From the NCBI RefSeq assembly GCF_021018895.1, contig NC_079374.1, positions 51,212 through 115,211 on the forward strand: a DNA stretch of 64,000 nucleotides, given 5' to 3'. The notes beneath the pieces are model-generated. The model made no database searches and was not told the DNA's origin. It saw nothing but the letters and a program-made list of their open reading frames with translations. This document shows positions 1 to 14,380 of this stretch, piece after piece (within the stretch, counting starts at the first letter, position 1; every line of letters starts with the position of its first letter). Origin of the DNA: Seriola aureovittata. Taxonomy: Eukaryota > Chordata > Actinopteri > Carangiformes > Carangidae. Both the position numbers and the translations under genes were made by a program.

Positions 1-3000
1 ATTAAGACTAGTGTGAATGTCACAACGGAAAAGTTTGTCCAAAGTTCACAAGTTTGGTGTCTACGGACTCGGCTCGTCACGCTGAGTAACATATGTCAGC
101 CCCAGCCTTTTGAGTCGCTCCCTTCAGAAGCGCCGCCATGGGTCATCTCTCATATGCTGAGGTGCCACACCATTAAGACTAGTGTGAATGTCACAACGGA
201 AAAGTTTGTCCAAAGTCCACAAGTTTGGTGTCTACTGACTCGGCTCGTCACGCTGAGTAACATATGTCAGCCCCAGCCTTCTGAGTCGCTCCCTTCCGAA
301 GGGCCGCCATGGGCGGTCTCTCATATGCTGCCGGGAGACACGGTTAAATTCTGTGTTTTAATAATTTCCCCAAAATTTTCTCAAAAGTCCACAAATTTGG
401 TATCTACGGACTCGGCTCGTCACGCTGAGTAACATATGTCAGCCCCAGCCTTCTGAGTCGCTCCCTTCCGAAGGGTCATCTCTCATATGCTGAGGTGCCA
501 CACCATTAAGACTAGTGTGAATGTCACAACGGAAAAGTTTGTCCAAAGTCCACAAGTTTGGTGTCTACGGACTCGGCTCGTCACGCTGAGTAACATATGT
601 CAGCCCCAGCCTTTTGAGTCGCTCCCTTCAGAAGCGCCGCCATGGGTCATCTCTCATATGCTGAGGTGCCACACCATTAAGACTAGTGTGAATGTCACAA
701 CGGAAAAGTTTGTCCAAAGTCCACAAGTTTGGTGTCTACTGACTCGGCTCGTCACGCTGAGTAACATATGTCAGCCCCAGCCTTCTGAGTCGCTCCCTTC
801 CGAAGGGTCATCTCTCATATGCTGAGGTGCCACACCATTAAGACTAGTGTGAATGTCACAACGGAAAAGTTTGTCCAAAGTCCACAAGTTTGGTGTCTAC
901 TGACTCGGCTCGTCACGCTGAGTAACATATGTCAGCCCCAGCCTTCTGAGTCGCTCCCTTCCGAAGGGCCGCCATGGGCGGTCTCTCATATGCTGCCGGG
1001 AGACACGGTTAAATTCTGTGTTTTAATAATTTCCAAAAAATTTTCTCAAAAGTCCACAAATTTGGTATCTACGGAATCGGCACGTCACGCTGAGTAACAT
1101 ATGTCAGCCCCAGCCTTCTGAGTCGCTCCCTTCCGAAGGGTCATCTCTCATATGCTGAGGTGCCACACCATTAAGACTAGTGTGAATGTCACAACGGAAA
1201 AGTTTGTCCAAAGTCCACAAGTTTGGTGTCTACGGACTCGGCTCGTCACGCTGAGTAACATATGTCAGCCCCAGCCTTCTGAGTCGCTCCCTTCCGAAGG
1301 GCCGCCATGGGCGGTCTCTCATATGCTGCCGGGAGACACGGTTTAATTCTGTGTTTTAATAATTTCCAAAAAATTTTCTCAAAAGTCCACAAATTTGGTA
1401 TCTACGGACTCGGCTCGTCACGCTGAGTAACATATGTCAGCCCCAGGCTTTTAAGTCGCTCCCTTCGGAAGGGATGCCTCGTTAAACGTCTCCGAGGCCC
1501 GCTTGCTGGGACGAAAAATTTTGTCAAAAGTCCACAAATTGGGTATCTACGGACTCGGCTCGTCATGCTGAGTAACATATGTCAGCCCCAGCCTTCTGAG
1601 TCGCTCCCTTCCGAAGGGTCATCTCTCATATGCTGAGGTGCCACACCATTAAGACTAGTGTGAATGTCACAACGGAAAAGTTTGTCCAAAGTCCACAAGT
1701 TTGGTGTCTACGGACTCGGCTCGTCACGCTGAGTAACATATGTCAGCCCCAGCCTTCTGAGTCGCTCCCTTCCGAAGGGCCGCCATGGGCGGTCTCTCAT
1801 ATGCTGCCGGGAGACACGGTTAAATTCTGTGTTTTAATAATTTCCAAAAAATTTTCTCAAAAGTCCACAAATTTGGTATCTACGGAATCGGCACGTCACG
1901 CTGAGTAACATATGTCAGCCCCAGGCTTCTAAGTCGCTCCCTTCGGAAGGGATGCCTCGTTAAACGTCTCCGAGGCCCGCTTGCTGGGACGAAAAATTTA
2001 GTCAAAAGTCCACAAATTGGGTATCTACGGACTCGGCTCGTCACGCTGAGTAACATATGTCAGCCCCAGCCTTCTGAGTCGCTCCCTTCCGAAGGATCAT
2101 CTCTCATATGCTGAGGTGCCACACCATTAAGACTAGTGTGAATGTCACAACGGAAAAGTTTGTCCAAAGTCCACAAGTTTGGTGTCTACGGACTCGGCTC
2201 CTCACGCTGAGTAACATATGTCAGCCCCAGCCTTCTGAGTCGCTCCCTTCCGAAGGGCCGCCATGGGCGGTCTCTCATATGCTGCCGGGAGACACGGTTA
2301 AATTCTGTGTTTTAATAATTTCCAAAAAATTTTCTCAAAAGTCCACAAATTTGGTATCTACGGAATCGGCATGTCACGCTGAGTAACATATGTCAGCCCC
2401 AGGCTTTTAAGTCGCTCCCTTCGGAAGGGATGCCTCGTTAAACGTCTCCGAGGCCCGCTTGCTGGGACAAAAAATTTTGTCAAAAGTCCACAAATTGGGT
2501 ATCTACGGACTCGGCTCGTCACGCTGAGTAACATATGTCAGCCCCAGCCTTCTGAGTCGCTCCCTTCCAAAGGGTCATCTCTCATATGCTGAGGTGCCAC
2601 ACCATTAAGACTAGTGTGAATGTCACAACGGAAAAGTTTGTCCAAAGTTCACAAGTTTGGTGTCTACGGACTCGGCTCGTCACGCTGAGTAACATATGTC
2701 AGCCCCAGCCTTTTGAGTCGCTCCCTTCAGAAGCGCCGCCATGGGTCATCTCTCATATGCTGAGGTGCCACACCATTAAGACTAGTGTGAATGTCACAAC
2801 GGAAAAGTTTGTCCAAAGTCCACAAGTTTGGTGTCTACGGACTCGGCTCGTCACGCTGAGTAACATATGTCAGCCCCAGCCTTCTGAGTCGCTCCCTTCC
2901 GAAGGGTCATCTCTCATATGCTGAGGTGCCACACCATTAAGACTAGTGTGAATGTCACAACGGAAAAGTTTGTCCAAAGTCCACAAGTTTGGTGTCTACT

Positions 3001-6000
3001 GACTCGGCTCGTCACGCTGAGTAACATATGTCAGCCCCAGCCTTCTGAGTCGCTCCCTTCCGAAGGGCCGCCATGGGCGGTCTCTCATATGCTGCCGGGA
3101 GACACGGTTAAATTCTGTGTTTTAATAATTTCCCCAAAATTTTCTCAAAAGTCCACAAATTTGGTATCTACGGACTCGGCTCGTCACGCTGAGTAACATA
3201 TGTCAGCCCCAGCCTTCTGAGTCGCTCCCTTCCGAAGGTTCATCTCTCATATGCTGAGGTGCCACACCATTAAGACTAGTGTGAATGTCACAACGGAAAA
3301 GTTTGTCCAAAGTCCACAAGTTTGGTGTCTACGGACTCGGCTCGTCACGCTGAGTAACATATGTCAGCCCCAGCCTTTTGAGTCGCTCCCTTCAGAAGCG
3401 CCGCCATGGGTCATCTCTCATATGCTGAGGTGCCACACCATTAAGACTAGTGTGAATGTCACAACGGAAAAGTTTGTCCAAAGTCCACAAGTTTGGTGTC
3501 TACTGACTCGGCTCGTCACGCTGAGTAACATATGTCAGCCCCAGCCTTCTGAGTCGCTCCCTTCCGAAGGGTCATCTCTCATATGCTGAGGTGCCACACC
3601 ATTAAGACTAGTGTGAATGTCACAACGGAAAAGTTTGTCCAAAGTCCACAAGTTTGGTGTCTACTGACTCGGCTCGTCACGCTGAGTAACATATGTCAGC
3701 CCCAGCCTTCTGAGTCGCTCCCTTCCGAGGGGCCGCCATGGGCGGTCTCTCATATGCTGCCGGGAGACACGGTTAAATTCTGTGTTTTAATAATTTCCAA
3801 AAAATTTTCTCAAAAGTCCACAAATTTGGTATCTACGGAATCGGCACGTCACGCTGAGTAACATATGTCAGCCCCAGCCTTCTGAGTCGCTCCCTTCCGA
3901 AGGGTCATCTCTCATATGCTGAGGTGCCACACCATTAAGACTAGTGTGAATGTCACAACGGAAAAGTTTGTCCAAAGTCCACAAGTTTGGTGTCTACGGA
4001 CTCGGCTCGTCACGCTGAGTAACATATGTCAGCCCCAGCCTTCTGAGTCGCTCCCTTCCGAAGGGCCGCCATGGGCGGTCTCTCATATGCTGCCGGGAGA
4101 CACGGTTTAATTCTGTGTTTTAATAATTTTCAAAAAATTTTCTCAAAAGTCCACAAATTTGGTATCTACGGAATCGGCACGTCACGCTGAGTAACATATG
4201 TCAGCCCCAGGCTTTTAAGTCGCTCCTTTCGGAAGGGATGCCTCGTTAAACGTCTCCGAGGCCCGCTTGCTGGGACGAAAAATTTTGTCAAAAGTCCACA
4301 AATTGGGTATCTACGGACTCGGCTCGTCATGCTGAGTAACATATGTCAGCCCCAGCCTTCTGAGTCGCTCCCTTCCGAAGGGTCATCTCTCATATGCTGA
4401 GGTGCCACACCATTAAGACTAGTGTGAATGTCACAACGGAAAAGTTTGTCCAAAGTCCACAAGTTTGGTGTCTACTGACTCGGCTGGTCACGCTGAGTAA
4501 CATATGTCAGCCCCAGCCTTCTGAGTCGCTCCCTTCCGAAGGGCCGCCATGGGCGGTCTCTCATATGCTGCCGGGAGACACGGTTAAATTCTGTGTTTTA
4601 ATAATTTCCAAAAAATTTTCTCAAAAGTCCACAAATTTGGTATCTACGGAATCGGCACGTCACGCTGAGTAACATATGTCAGCCCCAGGCTTCTAAGTCG
4701 CTCCCTTCGGAAGGGATGCCTCGTTAAACGTCTCCGAGGCCCGCTTGCTGGGACGAAAAATTTTGTCAAAAGTCCACAAATTGGGTATCTACGGACTCGG
4801 CTCGTCACGCTGAGTAACATATGTCAGCCCCAGCCTTCTGAGTCGCTCCCTTCCGAAGGATCATCTCTCATATGCTGAGGTGCCACACCATTAAGACTAG
4901 TGTGAATGTCACAACGGAAAAGTTTGTCCAAAGTCCACAAGTTTGGTGTCTACGGACTCGGCTCGTCACGCTGAGTAACATATGTCAGCCCCAGCCTTCT
5001 GAGTCGCTCCCTTCCGAAGGATCATCTCTCATATGCTGAGGTGCCACACCATTAAGGCTAGTGTGAATGTCACAACGGAAAAGTTTGTCCAAAGTCCACA
5101 AGTTTGGTGTCTACGGACTCGGCTCATCACGCTGAGTAACATATGTCAGCCCCAGCCTTCTGAGTCGCTCCCTTCCGAAGGGCCGCCATGGGCGGTCTCT
5201 CATATGCTGCCGGGAGACACGGTTAAATTCTGTGTTTTAATAATTTCCAAAAAATTTTCTCAAAAGTCCACAAATTTGGTATCTACGGAATCGGCATGTC
5301 ACGCTGAGTAACATATGTCAGCCCCAGGCTTTTAAGTCGCTCCCTTCGGAAGGGATGCCTCATTAAACGTCTCCGAGGCCCGCTTGCTGGGACAAAAAAT
5401 TTTGTCAAAAGTCCACAAATTGGGTATCTACGGACTCGGCTCGTCACGCTGAGTAACATATGTCAGCCCCAGCCTTCTGAGTCGCTCCCTTCCGAAGGAT
5501 CATCTCTCATATGCTGAGGTGCCACACCATTAAGACTAGTGTGAATGTCACAACGGAAAAGTTTGTCCAAAGTCCACAAGTTTGGTGTCTACGGACTCGG
5601 CTCCTCACGCTGAGTAACATATGTCAGCCCCAGCCTTCTGAGTCTCTCCCTTCAGAAGCGCCGCCATGGGTCATCTCTCATATGCTGAGGTGCCACACCA
5701 TTAAGACTAGTGTGAATGTCACAACGGAAAAGTTTGTCCAAAGTCCACAAGTTTGGTGTCTACGGACTCGGCTCGTCACGCTGAGTAACATATGTCAGCC
5801 CCAGCCTTCTGAGTCGCTCCCTTCCGAAGGGTCATCTCTCATATGCTGAGGTGCCACACCATTAAGACTAGTGTGAATGTCACAACGGAAAAGTTTGTCC
5901 AAAGTCCACAAGTTTGGTGTCTACGGACTCGGCTCGTCACGCTGAGTAACATATGTCAGCCCCAGCCTTCTGAGTCGCTCCCTTCCGAAGGGCCGCCATG

Positions 6001-7440
6001 GGCGTTCTCTCATATGCTGCCGGGAGACACGGTTAAATTCTGTGTTTTAATAATTTCCAAAAAATTTTCTCAAAAGTCCACAAATTTGGTATCTACGGAA
6101 TCGGCACGTCACGCTGAGTAACATATGTCAGCCCCAGGCTTCTAAGTCGCTCCCTTCGGAAGGGATGCCTCGTTAAACGTCTCCGAGGCCCGCTTGCTGG
6201 GACGAAAAATTTTGTCAAAAGTCCACAAATTGGGTATCTACGGACTCGGCTCGTCACGCTAAGTAACATATGTCAGCCCCAGCCTTCTGAGTCGCTCCCT
6301 TCCGAAGGGTCATCTCTCATATGCTGAGGTGCCACACCATTAAGACTAGTGTGAATGTCACAACGGAAAAGTTTGTCCAAAGTCCACAAGTTTGGTGTCT
6401 ACGGACTCGGCTCATCACGCTGAGTAACATATGTCAGCCCCAGCCTTCTGAGTCGCTCCCTTCCGAAGGGTCATCTCTCATATGCTGAGGTGCCACACCA
6501 TTAAGACTAGTGTGAATGTCACAACGGAAAAGTTTGTCCAAAGTCCACAAGTTTGGTGTCTACGGACTCGGCTCGTCACGCTGAGTAACATATGTCAGCC
6601 CCAGCCTTCTGAGTCGCTCCCTTCCGAAGGGCCGCCATGGGCGGTCTCTCATATGCTGCCGGGAGACACGGTTAAATTCTGTGTTTTAATAATTTCCAAA
6701 AAATTTTCTCAAAAGTCCACAAATTTGGTATCTACGGAATCGGCACGTCACGCTGAGTAACATATGTCAGCCCCAGGCTTCTAAGTCGCTCCCTTCGGAA
6801 GGGATGCCTCGTTAAACGTCTCCGAGGCCCGCTTGCTGGGACGAAAAATTTTGTCAAAAGTCCACAAATTGGGTATCTACGGACTCGGCTCGTCACGCTG
6901 AGTAACATATGTCAGCCCCAGCCTTCTGAGTCGCTCCCTTCCGAAGGGTCATCTCTCATATGCTGAGGTGCCACACCATTAAGACTAGTGTGAATGTCAC
7001 AACGGAAAAGTTTGTCCAAAGTCCACAAGTTTGGTGTCTACGGACTCGGCTCGTCACGCTGAGTAACATATGTCAGCCCCAGCCTTCTGAGTCGCTCCCT
7101 TCCGAAGGGCCGCCATGGGCGGTCTCTTATATGGTGCGGGGAGACACGGTTAAATTCTGTGTTTTAATAATTTCCAAAAAATTTTCTCAAAAGTCCACAT
7201 ATTTGGTATCTACGGAATCGGCACGTCACGCTGAGTAACATATGTCAGCCCCAGGCTTCTAAGTCGCTCCCTTCGGAAGGGATGCCTCGTTAAACGTCTC
7301 CGAGGCCCGCTTGCTGGGACGAAAAATTTTGTCAAAAGTCCACAAATTGGGTATCTACGGACTCGGCTCGTCACGTTGAGTAACATGTGTCAGCCCCAGC
7401 CTTCTGAGTCGCTCCCTTCCGAAGGGTCATATCTCATATG
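1..7440. repeat. Satellite array 1: three-module higher-order repeat
   Basis: The whole stretch is tandem copies of three related modules. Module A is 161 or 171 bp and begins ATTAAGACTAGTGTG; the 10-bp difference is a short insert at its 3' end. Module B is about 162 bp and carries the AT-rich TTTTAATAATTTCC segment. Module C is about 145 bp and carries GATGCCTCGTTAAACG. All three share a core of roughly 85 bp containing ACGCTGAGTAACATATGTCAG and CTTCTGAGTCGCTCCC. Modules combine as A+B (333 bp), A+B+C (478 bp) and A+A+B+C (639 bp). Many short open frames repeat the same peptide from copy to copy, but they are by-products of the repeat, not genes. The array begins before base 1 and ends abruptly near 7438. 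The family is unidentified; pericentromeric or subtelomeric location is only a guess. Confidence 0.95.
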
Positions 7441-7636
7441 CTCAAAATGTCAAAAATGTCAAAATCGTCATAGTATAGTATGGCAGAAAATGTCAAAAAT
7501 ACCCCATAGTATATTAAGGCATAAAAGGTCATAAGATCATCGAAGTATGGTCTGGCATGAGATGTAATAGTATAATTAGCCATAAAGATGCCAAAAAAGA
7601 TCTTATAGTAGTATAGCAGAAAATTTTCAAAAATTT

Positions 7637-7764
7637 GGGCACTGTGTGGCGTAGTGGTCTAAGCAGGCGCCCCATGTGTAGAGGCTACAGTCCTCGCTGC
7701 AGTTGGCCCTGGTTCGAATCCCGCATCGGACGGCCTAGTAAAAATACACATAAAAAAAAAAAAA
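7637..7764 (+). mobile_element. tRNA-derived SINE copy 1 in satellite 2
   Basis: A tRNA-like head has an A box (TGGCGTAGTGG) and a perfect B box (GGTTCGAATCC), followed by a short body and an A-rich tail. AGAAAATGTCAAA flanks the tail and a near copy precedes the head, compatible with a target-site duplication. This copy is the most different of the seven (GGGCACTGTG start, no TAATAAGGGCATAAAAGCC body), so it may be closest to an independent insertion. The TGGC..AGTGGTCTAAG part resembles tRNA-Leu, but the source tRNA is not certain. Confidence 0.65.
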
Positions 7765-7944
7765 TAGAAAATGTCAAAAATACATCATAGTATAATAATC
7801 CATAAAATCGTCATAGTATATTAAGGCTTTAAAGTTCATACAAACATTATAGGATGTTCAGGCATGAGACGAAATACTATAAGTAGCCATAAAAATGCCA
7901 ACAAATATCTTAGAGTAGTATGGCATAAAAATGTCAAACATTTT

Positions 7945-8082
7945 GGCATCGTGTGGCGCAGTGGTCTAAGCAGGCGCCCCATGTGTAGAGGCTAAAGTCT
8001 TGCTGCAGTTGGCCCCGGTTCGATTCCCGCATAGGACGGCCTAATAAGGGCATAAAAGCCCCAAAAATATACTTAAAAAAAG
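7945..8082 (+). mobile_element. tRNA-derived SINE copy 2 in satellite 2
   Basis: A box TGGCGCAGTGG and B box GGTTCGATTCC, then the body CGGCCTAATAAGGGCATAAA and an A-rich tail. It is followed by AGAAAATGTCAAAAATACG and the satellite variant ATAATAATCCATAAAA that also follows the later copies. Confidence 0.65.
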
Positions 8083-11000
8083 AAAATGTCAAAAATACGT
8101 CATAGTATAATAATCCATAAAATGTCATGAAATCTTCATAGTATGGTCAGGTATGAGACGATATAATATAATTAGCCATAAAAATGCCAAAAAAGATCTT
8201 AGTATAGCATAGCAGAAAAATGACAAAAATACATCATGGTGTATTAAGACATGAAAGATCATAAAAATATTATAGTATGGTCTGGCACGAGAGGAAATAA
8301 TATAATTAGCCATAAAAATGACAAAAAACGACATAGTATAGTATGGCATAAAATGTCAAAAATACATCACAGTATATAAAGGCATAAAAGGTCATAAGAT
8401 CATCGTAGTATGGTCTGGCATGAGATGTAATAGTATAATTGGCCATAAAAATGCCAAAATAGATCTTAGTATAGTATGGCATAAAATGTCAAAAATACAT
8501 CATGGTATATTAAGTCATGAAAGATCATAAAAATATTATAGTATGGTCAGGCATGAGACGTAATAGTATAATTGGCCATAAAAATGCCAAAATACATCTT
8601 AGTATAGCATGGCAGAAAAATTTAAAAAAACGACATAGTATAGTATGGCTTAAAATGTCAAAAATACATCATGGTATATTAAGACATGAAAGTTCAGAAA
8701 AATGTTATAGTATGATCAGGCATGATCCGAAATAATATAATTAGCCATAAAAATGCCAAAAAAGATCTTAGTGTAGGACAGCAGAAAAATGACAAAAAAA
8801 CGTCTTAGTATAGTATGGCATAAAATGTCAAAAATACATTATTGTATATTAAGGCTTAAAAGTTCATACAAAAATTATAGTATGGTCTGGCATGAGATGT
8901 AATGGTATAATTGGCCATAAAATTGCCAAAGTAGATCTTAGTATAGTATGGCATAAAATGTCAAAAATACATCATGGTATATTAAGACATGAAAGATCAT
9001 AAAAATATTATAGTATGGTCTGGCACGAGAGGAAATAATATAATTAATCATAAAAATGCCAAAAAAGATCTTAGTGTAGGACAGCAGAAAAATGACAAAA
9101 AAACGTCTTAGTATAGTATGGCATAAAATGTCAAAAATACATCATGGTATATTAAGACATGAAAGATCATAAAAATATTATAGTATGGTCAGGCATGAGA
9201 GATATTGTATAATTAGCCATAAAAATGCTAAAATAGATCTTAGTATAGCATAGCAGAAAAATTTAAAAAAACGACATAGTATATTAAGGCATAAAAGGTC
9301 ATAAGATCATCGTAGTATGGTCTGGCATGAGACGAAATAGTATAATTAGCCATAAAAATGCCAAAAAAGATCTTAGTGTAGTATGGCAGAAAAATGACAA
9401 AAAACGACATAGTATAGTATGGCATAAAATGTCAAAAATACATCATTGTATATTAAGGCTTAAAAGTTCATACAAAAATTATAGTATGGTCTGGCATGAG
9501 ACGAAATACTATAATTAGCCATAAAAATGCCAAAAAAGATCTTAGTGTAGGACAGCAGAAAAATGACAAAAAAACGTCTTAGTATAGTATGGCATAAAAT
9601 GTCAAAAATACATTATTGTATATTAAGGCTTAAAAGTTCATACAAAAATTATAGTATGGTCTGGCATGAGACGAAATACTATAATTTGCCATTAAAATGC
9701 CAAAAAAGATCTTAGTGTAGTATGGCAGAAAAATGTAGTATGGCAGAAAAATGTCAAAAAACGTCTTAGTATAGTATGGCATAAAATGTCCAAAATACAC
9801 CATAGTATATTAAGGCATAAAAGGTCATAAGATCATCGTAATATGGTCTGGCATGAGATGTAATAGTATAATTGGCCATTAAAATGCCAAAGTAGATCTT
9901 AGTATAGTATGGCATAAAATGTCAAAAATACATCATGGTATATTAAGACATGAAAGATCATAAAAATATTATAGTATGGTCTGGCACGATAGGAAATAAT
10001 ATAATTAATCATAAAAATGCCAAAAAAGATCTTAGTGTAGTATGGCAGAAAAATGACAAAAAACGACATAGTATAGTATGGCATAAAATGTCAAAAATAC
10101 ATCATGGTATATTAAGGCATGAAAGTTCAGAAAAATGTTATAGTATGATCAGGCATGATCCGAAATAATACAATTAGTCATAAAAATGTCAAAAAACGTC
10201 ATAGTATAGTATGGCAGAAAATGTCAAAATACACCATAGTATATTAAGGCATAAAAGGTCATAAAATCATCATATTGTGGTCAGGCATGAGACGAAATAA
10301 TATAATTAGCCATAAAAATGCCAAAATAGATCTTAGTATAGCATAGCAGAAAAATGACAAAAAACGACATAGTATAGTATGGCAGAAAATGTCAAAAATA
10401 CATCATAGTATATTAAGGCATAAAAGGTCCTAAGATCATCGTAGTATGGTCTGGCATGAGATGTAATAGTATAATTTGCCATAAAAATGCCACAAAAGAT
10501 CTTAGAGTAGTATGACAGAAAATTGTCAAAAAACGTCATAGTATAGTATGGCATAAAATGTCAAAAATACATCATGGTATATTAAGGCATGAAAGTTCAG
10601 AAAAATGTTATAGTATGATCAGGCATGATCCGAAATAATATAATTAGCCATAAAAATGCCAATAAAGATCTTAGTGTAGTATGGCAGAAAAATGACAAAA
10701 AACGACATAGTATAGTATGGCAGAAAATGTCAAAAATACATCATAGTATATTAAGGCATAAAAGGTCATAAGATGATCGTAGTATGGTCTGGCAGAAAAA
10801 TGACAAAAAACGACATAGTATAGTATGGCATAAAATGTCAAAAATACATCATGGTATATTAAGGCATGAAAGTTCAGAAAAATGTTATAGTATGATCAGG
10901 CATGATCCGAAATAATATAATTAATCATAAAAATGCCAAAAAAGATCTTAGTGTAGTATGGCAGAAAAATGCCAAAAAACGACATAGTATAGTATGGCAG

Positions 11001-14000
11001 AAAATGTCAAAATACACCATATTATATTAAGGCATAAAAGGTCATAAGATCATTATAGTATGGTCAGGCATGGGATGTAATAGTATAATTAGCCATAAAA
11101 ATGCCAAAAAAGATCTTAGTATGGTATGGCATAAAATGTCAAAAATACATCATGGTATATTAAGACATGAAAGATCATAAAAATATTATAGTATGGTCTG
11201 GCACGAGAGGAAATAGTATAATTAGCCATAAAAATGCCAAAAAAGATCTTAGTGTAGTATGGCAGAAAAATGACAAAAAACGACATAGTATAGTATGGCA
11301 GAAAATGTCAAAAATACATCATAGTATATTAAGGCATAAAAGGTCATAAGATGATCGTAGTATGGTCTGGCATGAGACGAAATAGTATAATTAGCCATAA
11401 AAATGCCAAAAAAGATCTTAGTGTAGTATGGCAGAAAAATGACAAAAAACGACATAGTATAGTATGGCAGAAAATGTCAAAAATACATCATAGTATATTA
11501 AGGCTTCAAAGTTCATAAAAACATTATAGTATGGTCTGGCATGAGAGGAAATAATATAATTAGCCATAAAAATGTCAAAAAAAGATCTTAGTGTAGTATG
11601 GCAGAAAAATGACAAAACACATCATAGTATAGTATGGCAGAAAATGTCCAAAATACACCATAGTATATTAAGGCATAAAAGGTCATAAGATCATCGTAGT
11701 ATGGTCTGGCATGAGATGTAATAGTATAATTTGCCATAAAAATGCCAAAATAGATCTTAGTATAGTATGGCATAAAATGTCAAAAATACATCATGGTATA
11801 TTAAGACATGAAAGATCATAAAAATATTATAGTATGGTCAGGCATGAGACGAAATACTATAATTAGCCATAAAAATGCCAAAAAAGATCTTAGTGTAGCA
11901 TAGTAGAAAAATGCCAAAAATGACATAGTATAGTATGGCAGAAAATGTCAAAAATACATCATAGTATATTAAGGCATAAAAGGTCCTAAGATCATCGTAG
12001 TATGGTCTGGCATGAGATGTAATAGTATAATTTGCCATAAAAATGCCACAAAAGATCTTAGAGTAGTATGGCAGAAAAATGTCAAAAAACGTCATAGTAT
12101 AGTATGGCATAAAATGTCAAAAATACATCATGGTATATTAAGGCATGAAAGTTCAGAAAAATGTTATAGTATGATCAGGCATGATCCGAAATAATATAAT
12201 TAATCATAAAAATGCCAAAAAAGATCTTAGTGTAGTATGGCAGAAAAATGACAAAAAACGACATAGTATAGTATGGCAGAAAATGTCAAAATACACCATA
12301 TTATATTAAGGCAAAAAAGGTCATAAGATCATCATAGTATGGTCAGGCATGGGATGTAATAGTATAATTAGCCATAAAAATGCCAAAAAAGATCTTAGTG
12401 TAGTATGGCAGAAAAATGACAAAAAACGACATAGTATAGTATGGCATAAAATGTCAAAAATACATCACAGTATATTAAGGCATAAAAGGTCATAAAATCA
12501 TCATATTGTGGTCAGACATGAGACGAAATAATATAATTAGCCATAAAAATGCCAAAAAGGATCTTAGTGTAGTATGGCAGAAAAATGACAAAAAACGTCA
12601 TAGTATAGTATGGCAGAAAATGTCAAAAATACATCATAGTATATTAAGGCTTCAAAGTTCATAAAAACATTATAGTATGGTCTGGCATGAGAGGAAATAA
12701 TATAATTAGCCATAAAAATGTCAAAAAAGATCTTAGTGTAGTATGGCAGAAAAATGTCAAAAAACGTCTTAGTATAGTATGGCATAAAATGTCCAAAAAA
12801 CACCATAGTATATTAAGGCATAAAAGGTCATAAGATCATGGTAGTATGGTCTGGCATGAGATGTAATAGTATAAAAGGTCATAAGATCATGGTAGTATGG
12901 TCTGGCATGAGATGTAATAGTATAATTGGCCATAAAAATGCCAAAGTAGATCTTAGTATAGTATGGCATAAAATGTCAAAAATACATCATAGTATATTAA
13001 GGCTTCAAAGTTCATAAAAACATTATAGTTTGGTCTGGCACGAGAGGAAATAATATAATTAATCATAAAAATGCCAAAAAAGATCTTAGTGTAGTATGGC
13101 AGAAAAATGACAAAAAACGACATAGTATAATATGGCATAAAATGTCAAAAGTACATCACAGTATATTAAGGCATAAAAGGTCATAAAATCATCATGTTGT
13201 GGTCAGGCATGAGACGAAATAATATAATTAGCCATAAAAATGCCAAAAAAGATCTTAATATGGTATGGCATAAAATGTCAAAAATACATCATGGTATATT
13301 AAGGCATGAAAGTTCAGAAAAATGTTATAGTATGATCAGGCATGATCCGAAATAATATAATTAGCCATAAAAATGCCAAAAAAGATCTTAGTGTAGTATG
13401 GCAGAAAAATGACAAAAAACGACATAGTATAGTATGGCAGAAAATGTCAAAAATACATCATAGTATATTAAGGCATAAAAGGTCATAAGATGATCGTAGT
13501 ATGGTCTGGCATGAGACGAAATAGTATAATTAGCCATAAAAATGCCAAAAAAGATCTTAGTGTAGTATGGCAGAAAAATGACAAAAAACGACATAGTATA
13601 GTATGGCAGAAAATGTCAAAAATACATCATAGTATATTAAGGCTTCAAAGTTCATAAAAACATTATAGTATGATCTGGCACGAGAGGAAATAATATAATT
13701 AGCCATAAAAATGTCAAAAAAGATCTTAGTGTAGTATGGCAGAAAAATGACAAAAAACATCATAGTATAGTATGGCAGAAAATGTCCAAAATACACCATA
13801 GTATATTAAGGCATAAAAGGTCATAAGATCATCGTAGTATGGTCTGGCATGAGATGTAATAGTATAATTTGCCATAAAAATGCCAAAATAGATCTTAGTA
13901 TAGTATGGCATAAAATGTCAAAAATACATCATGGTATATTAAGACATGAAAGATCATAAAAATATTATAGTATGGTCAGGCATGAGACGTAATAGTATAA

Positions 14001-14231
14001 TTAGCCATAAAAATGCTAAAATAGATCTTAGTATAGCATAGCAGAAAAATGACAAAAAACGACATAGTATAGTATGGCAGAAAATGTCAAAAATACATCA
14101 TAGTATATTAAGGCATAAAAGGTCATAAGATCATCGTAGTATGGTCTGGCATGAGATGTAATAGTATAATTTGCCATAGAAATGCCACAAAAGATCTTAG
14201 AGTAGTATGGCAGAAAAATGTCAAAAAATTT

Positions 14232-14380
14232 GGCATCGTGTGGCGCAGTGGTCTAAGCAGGCGCCCCATGTGTAGAGGCTAAAGTCTTGCTGCAGTTGGC
14301 CCCGGTTCGATTCCCGCATCGGACGGCCTAATAAGGGCATAAAAGCCCCAAAAATATGCAAAAAAAAAAAAAAAAAAAAA
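14232..14380 (+). mobile_element. tRNA-derived SINE copy 3 in satellite 2
   Basis: Same structure as copy 2 (A box, B box, body CCTAATAAGGGCATAAAAGCC shortened here to its key parts) with a long A tail of about 20 bases ending at 14380. The flanking satellite phase is the same as in the other copies. Confidence 0.65.

Noticed and set aside
13..7238. Many plus-strand ORFs of 64-139 codons with the same peptide (MLRCHTIKTSVNV-type)
   Set aside because: They recur once per satellite unit, start and stop at fixed unit positions, have no known domain and no flanking gene signals. They are periodic by-products of satellite 1.
1..7440. Relation to primate alpha satellite because of the 171-bp module
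   Set aside because: Only the length agrees. The sequence has no alpha-satellite similarity and no clear CENP-B box, and the genes in the window are from a fish.
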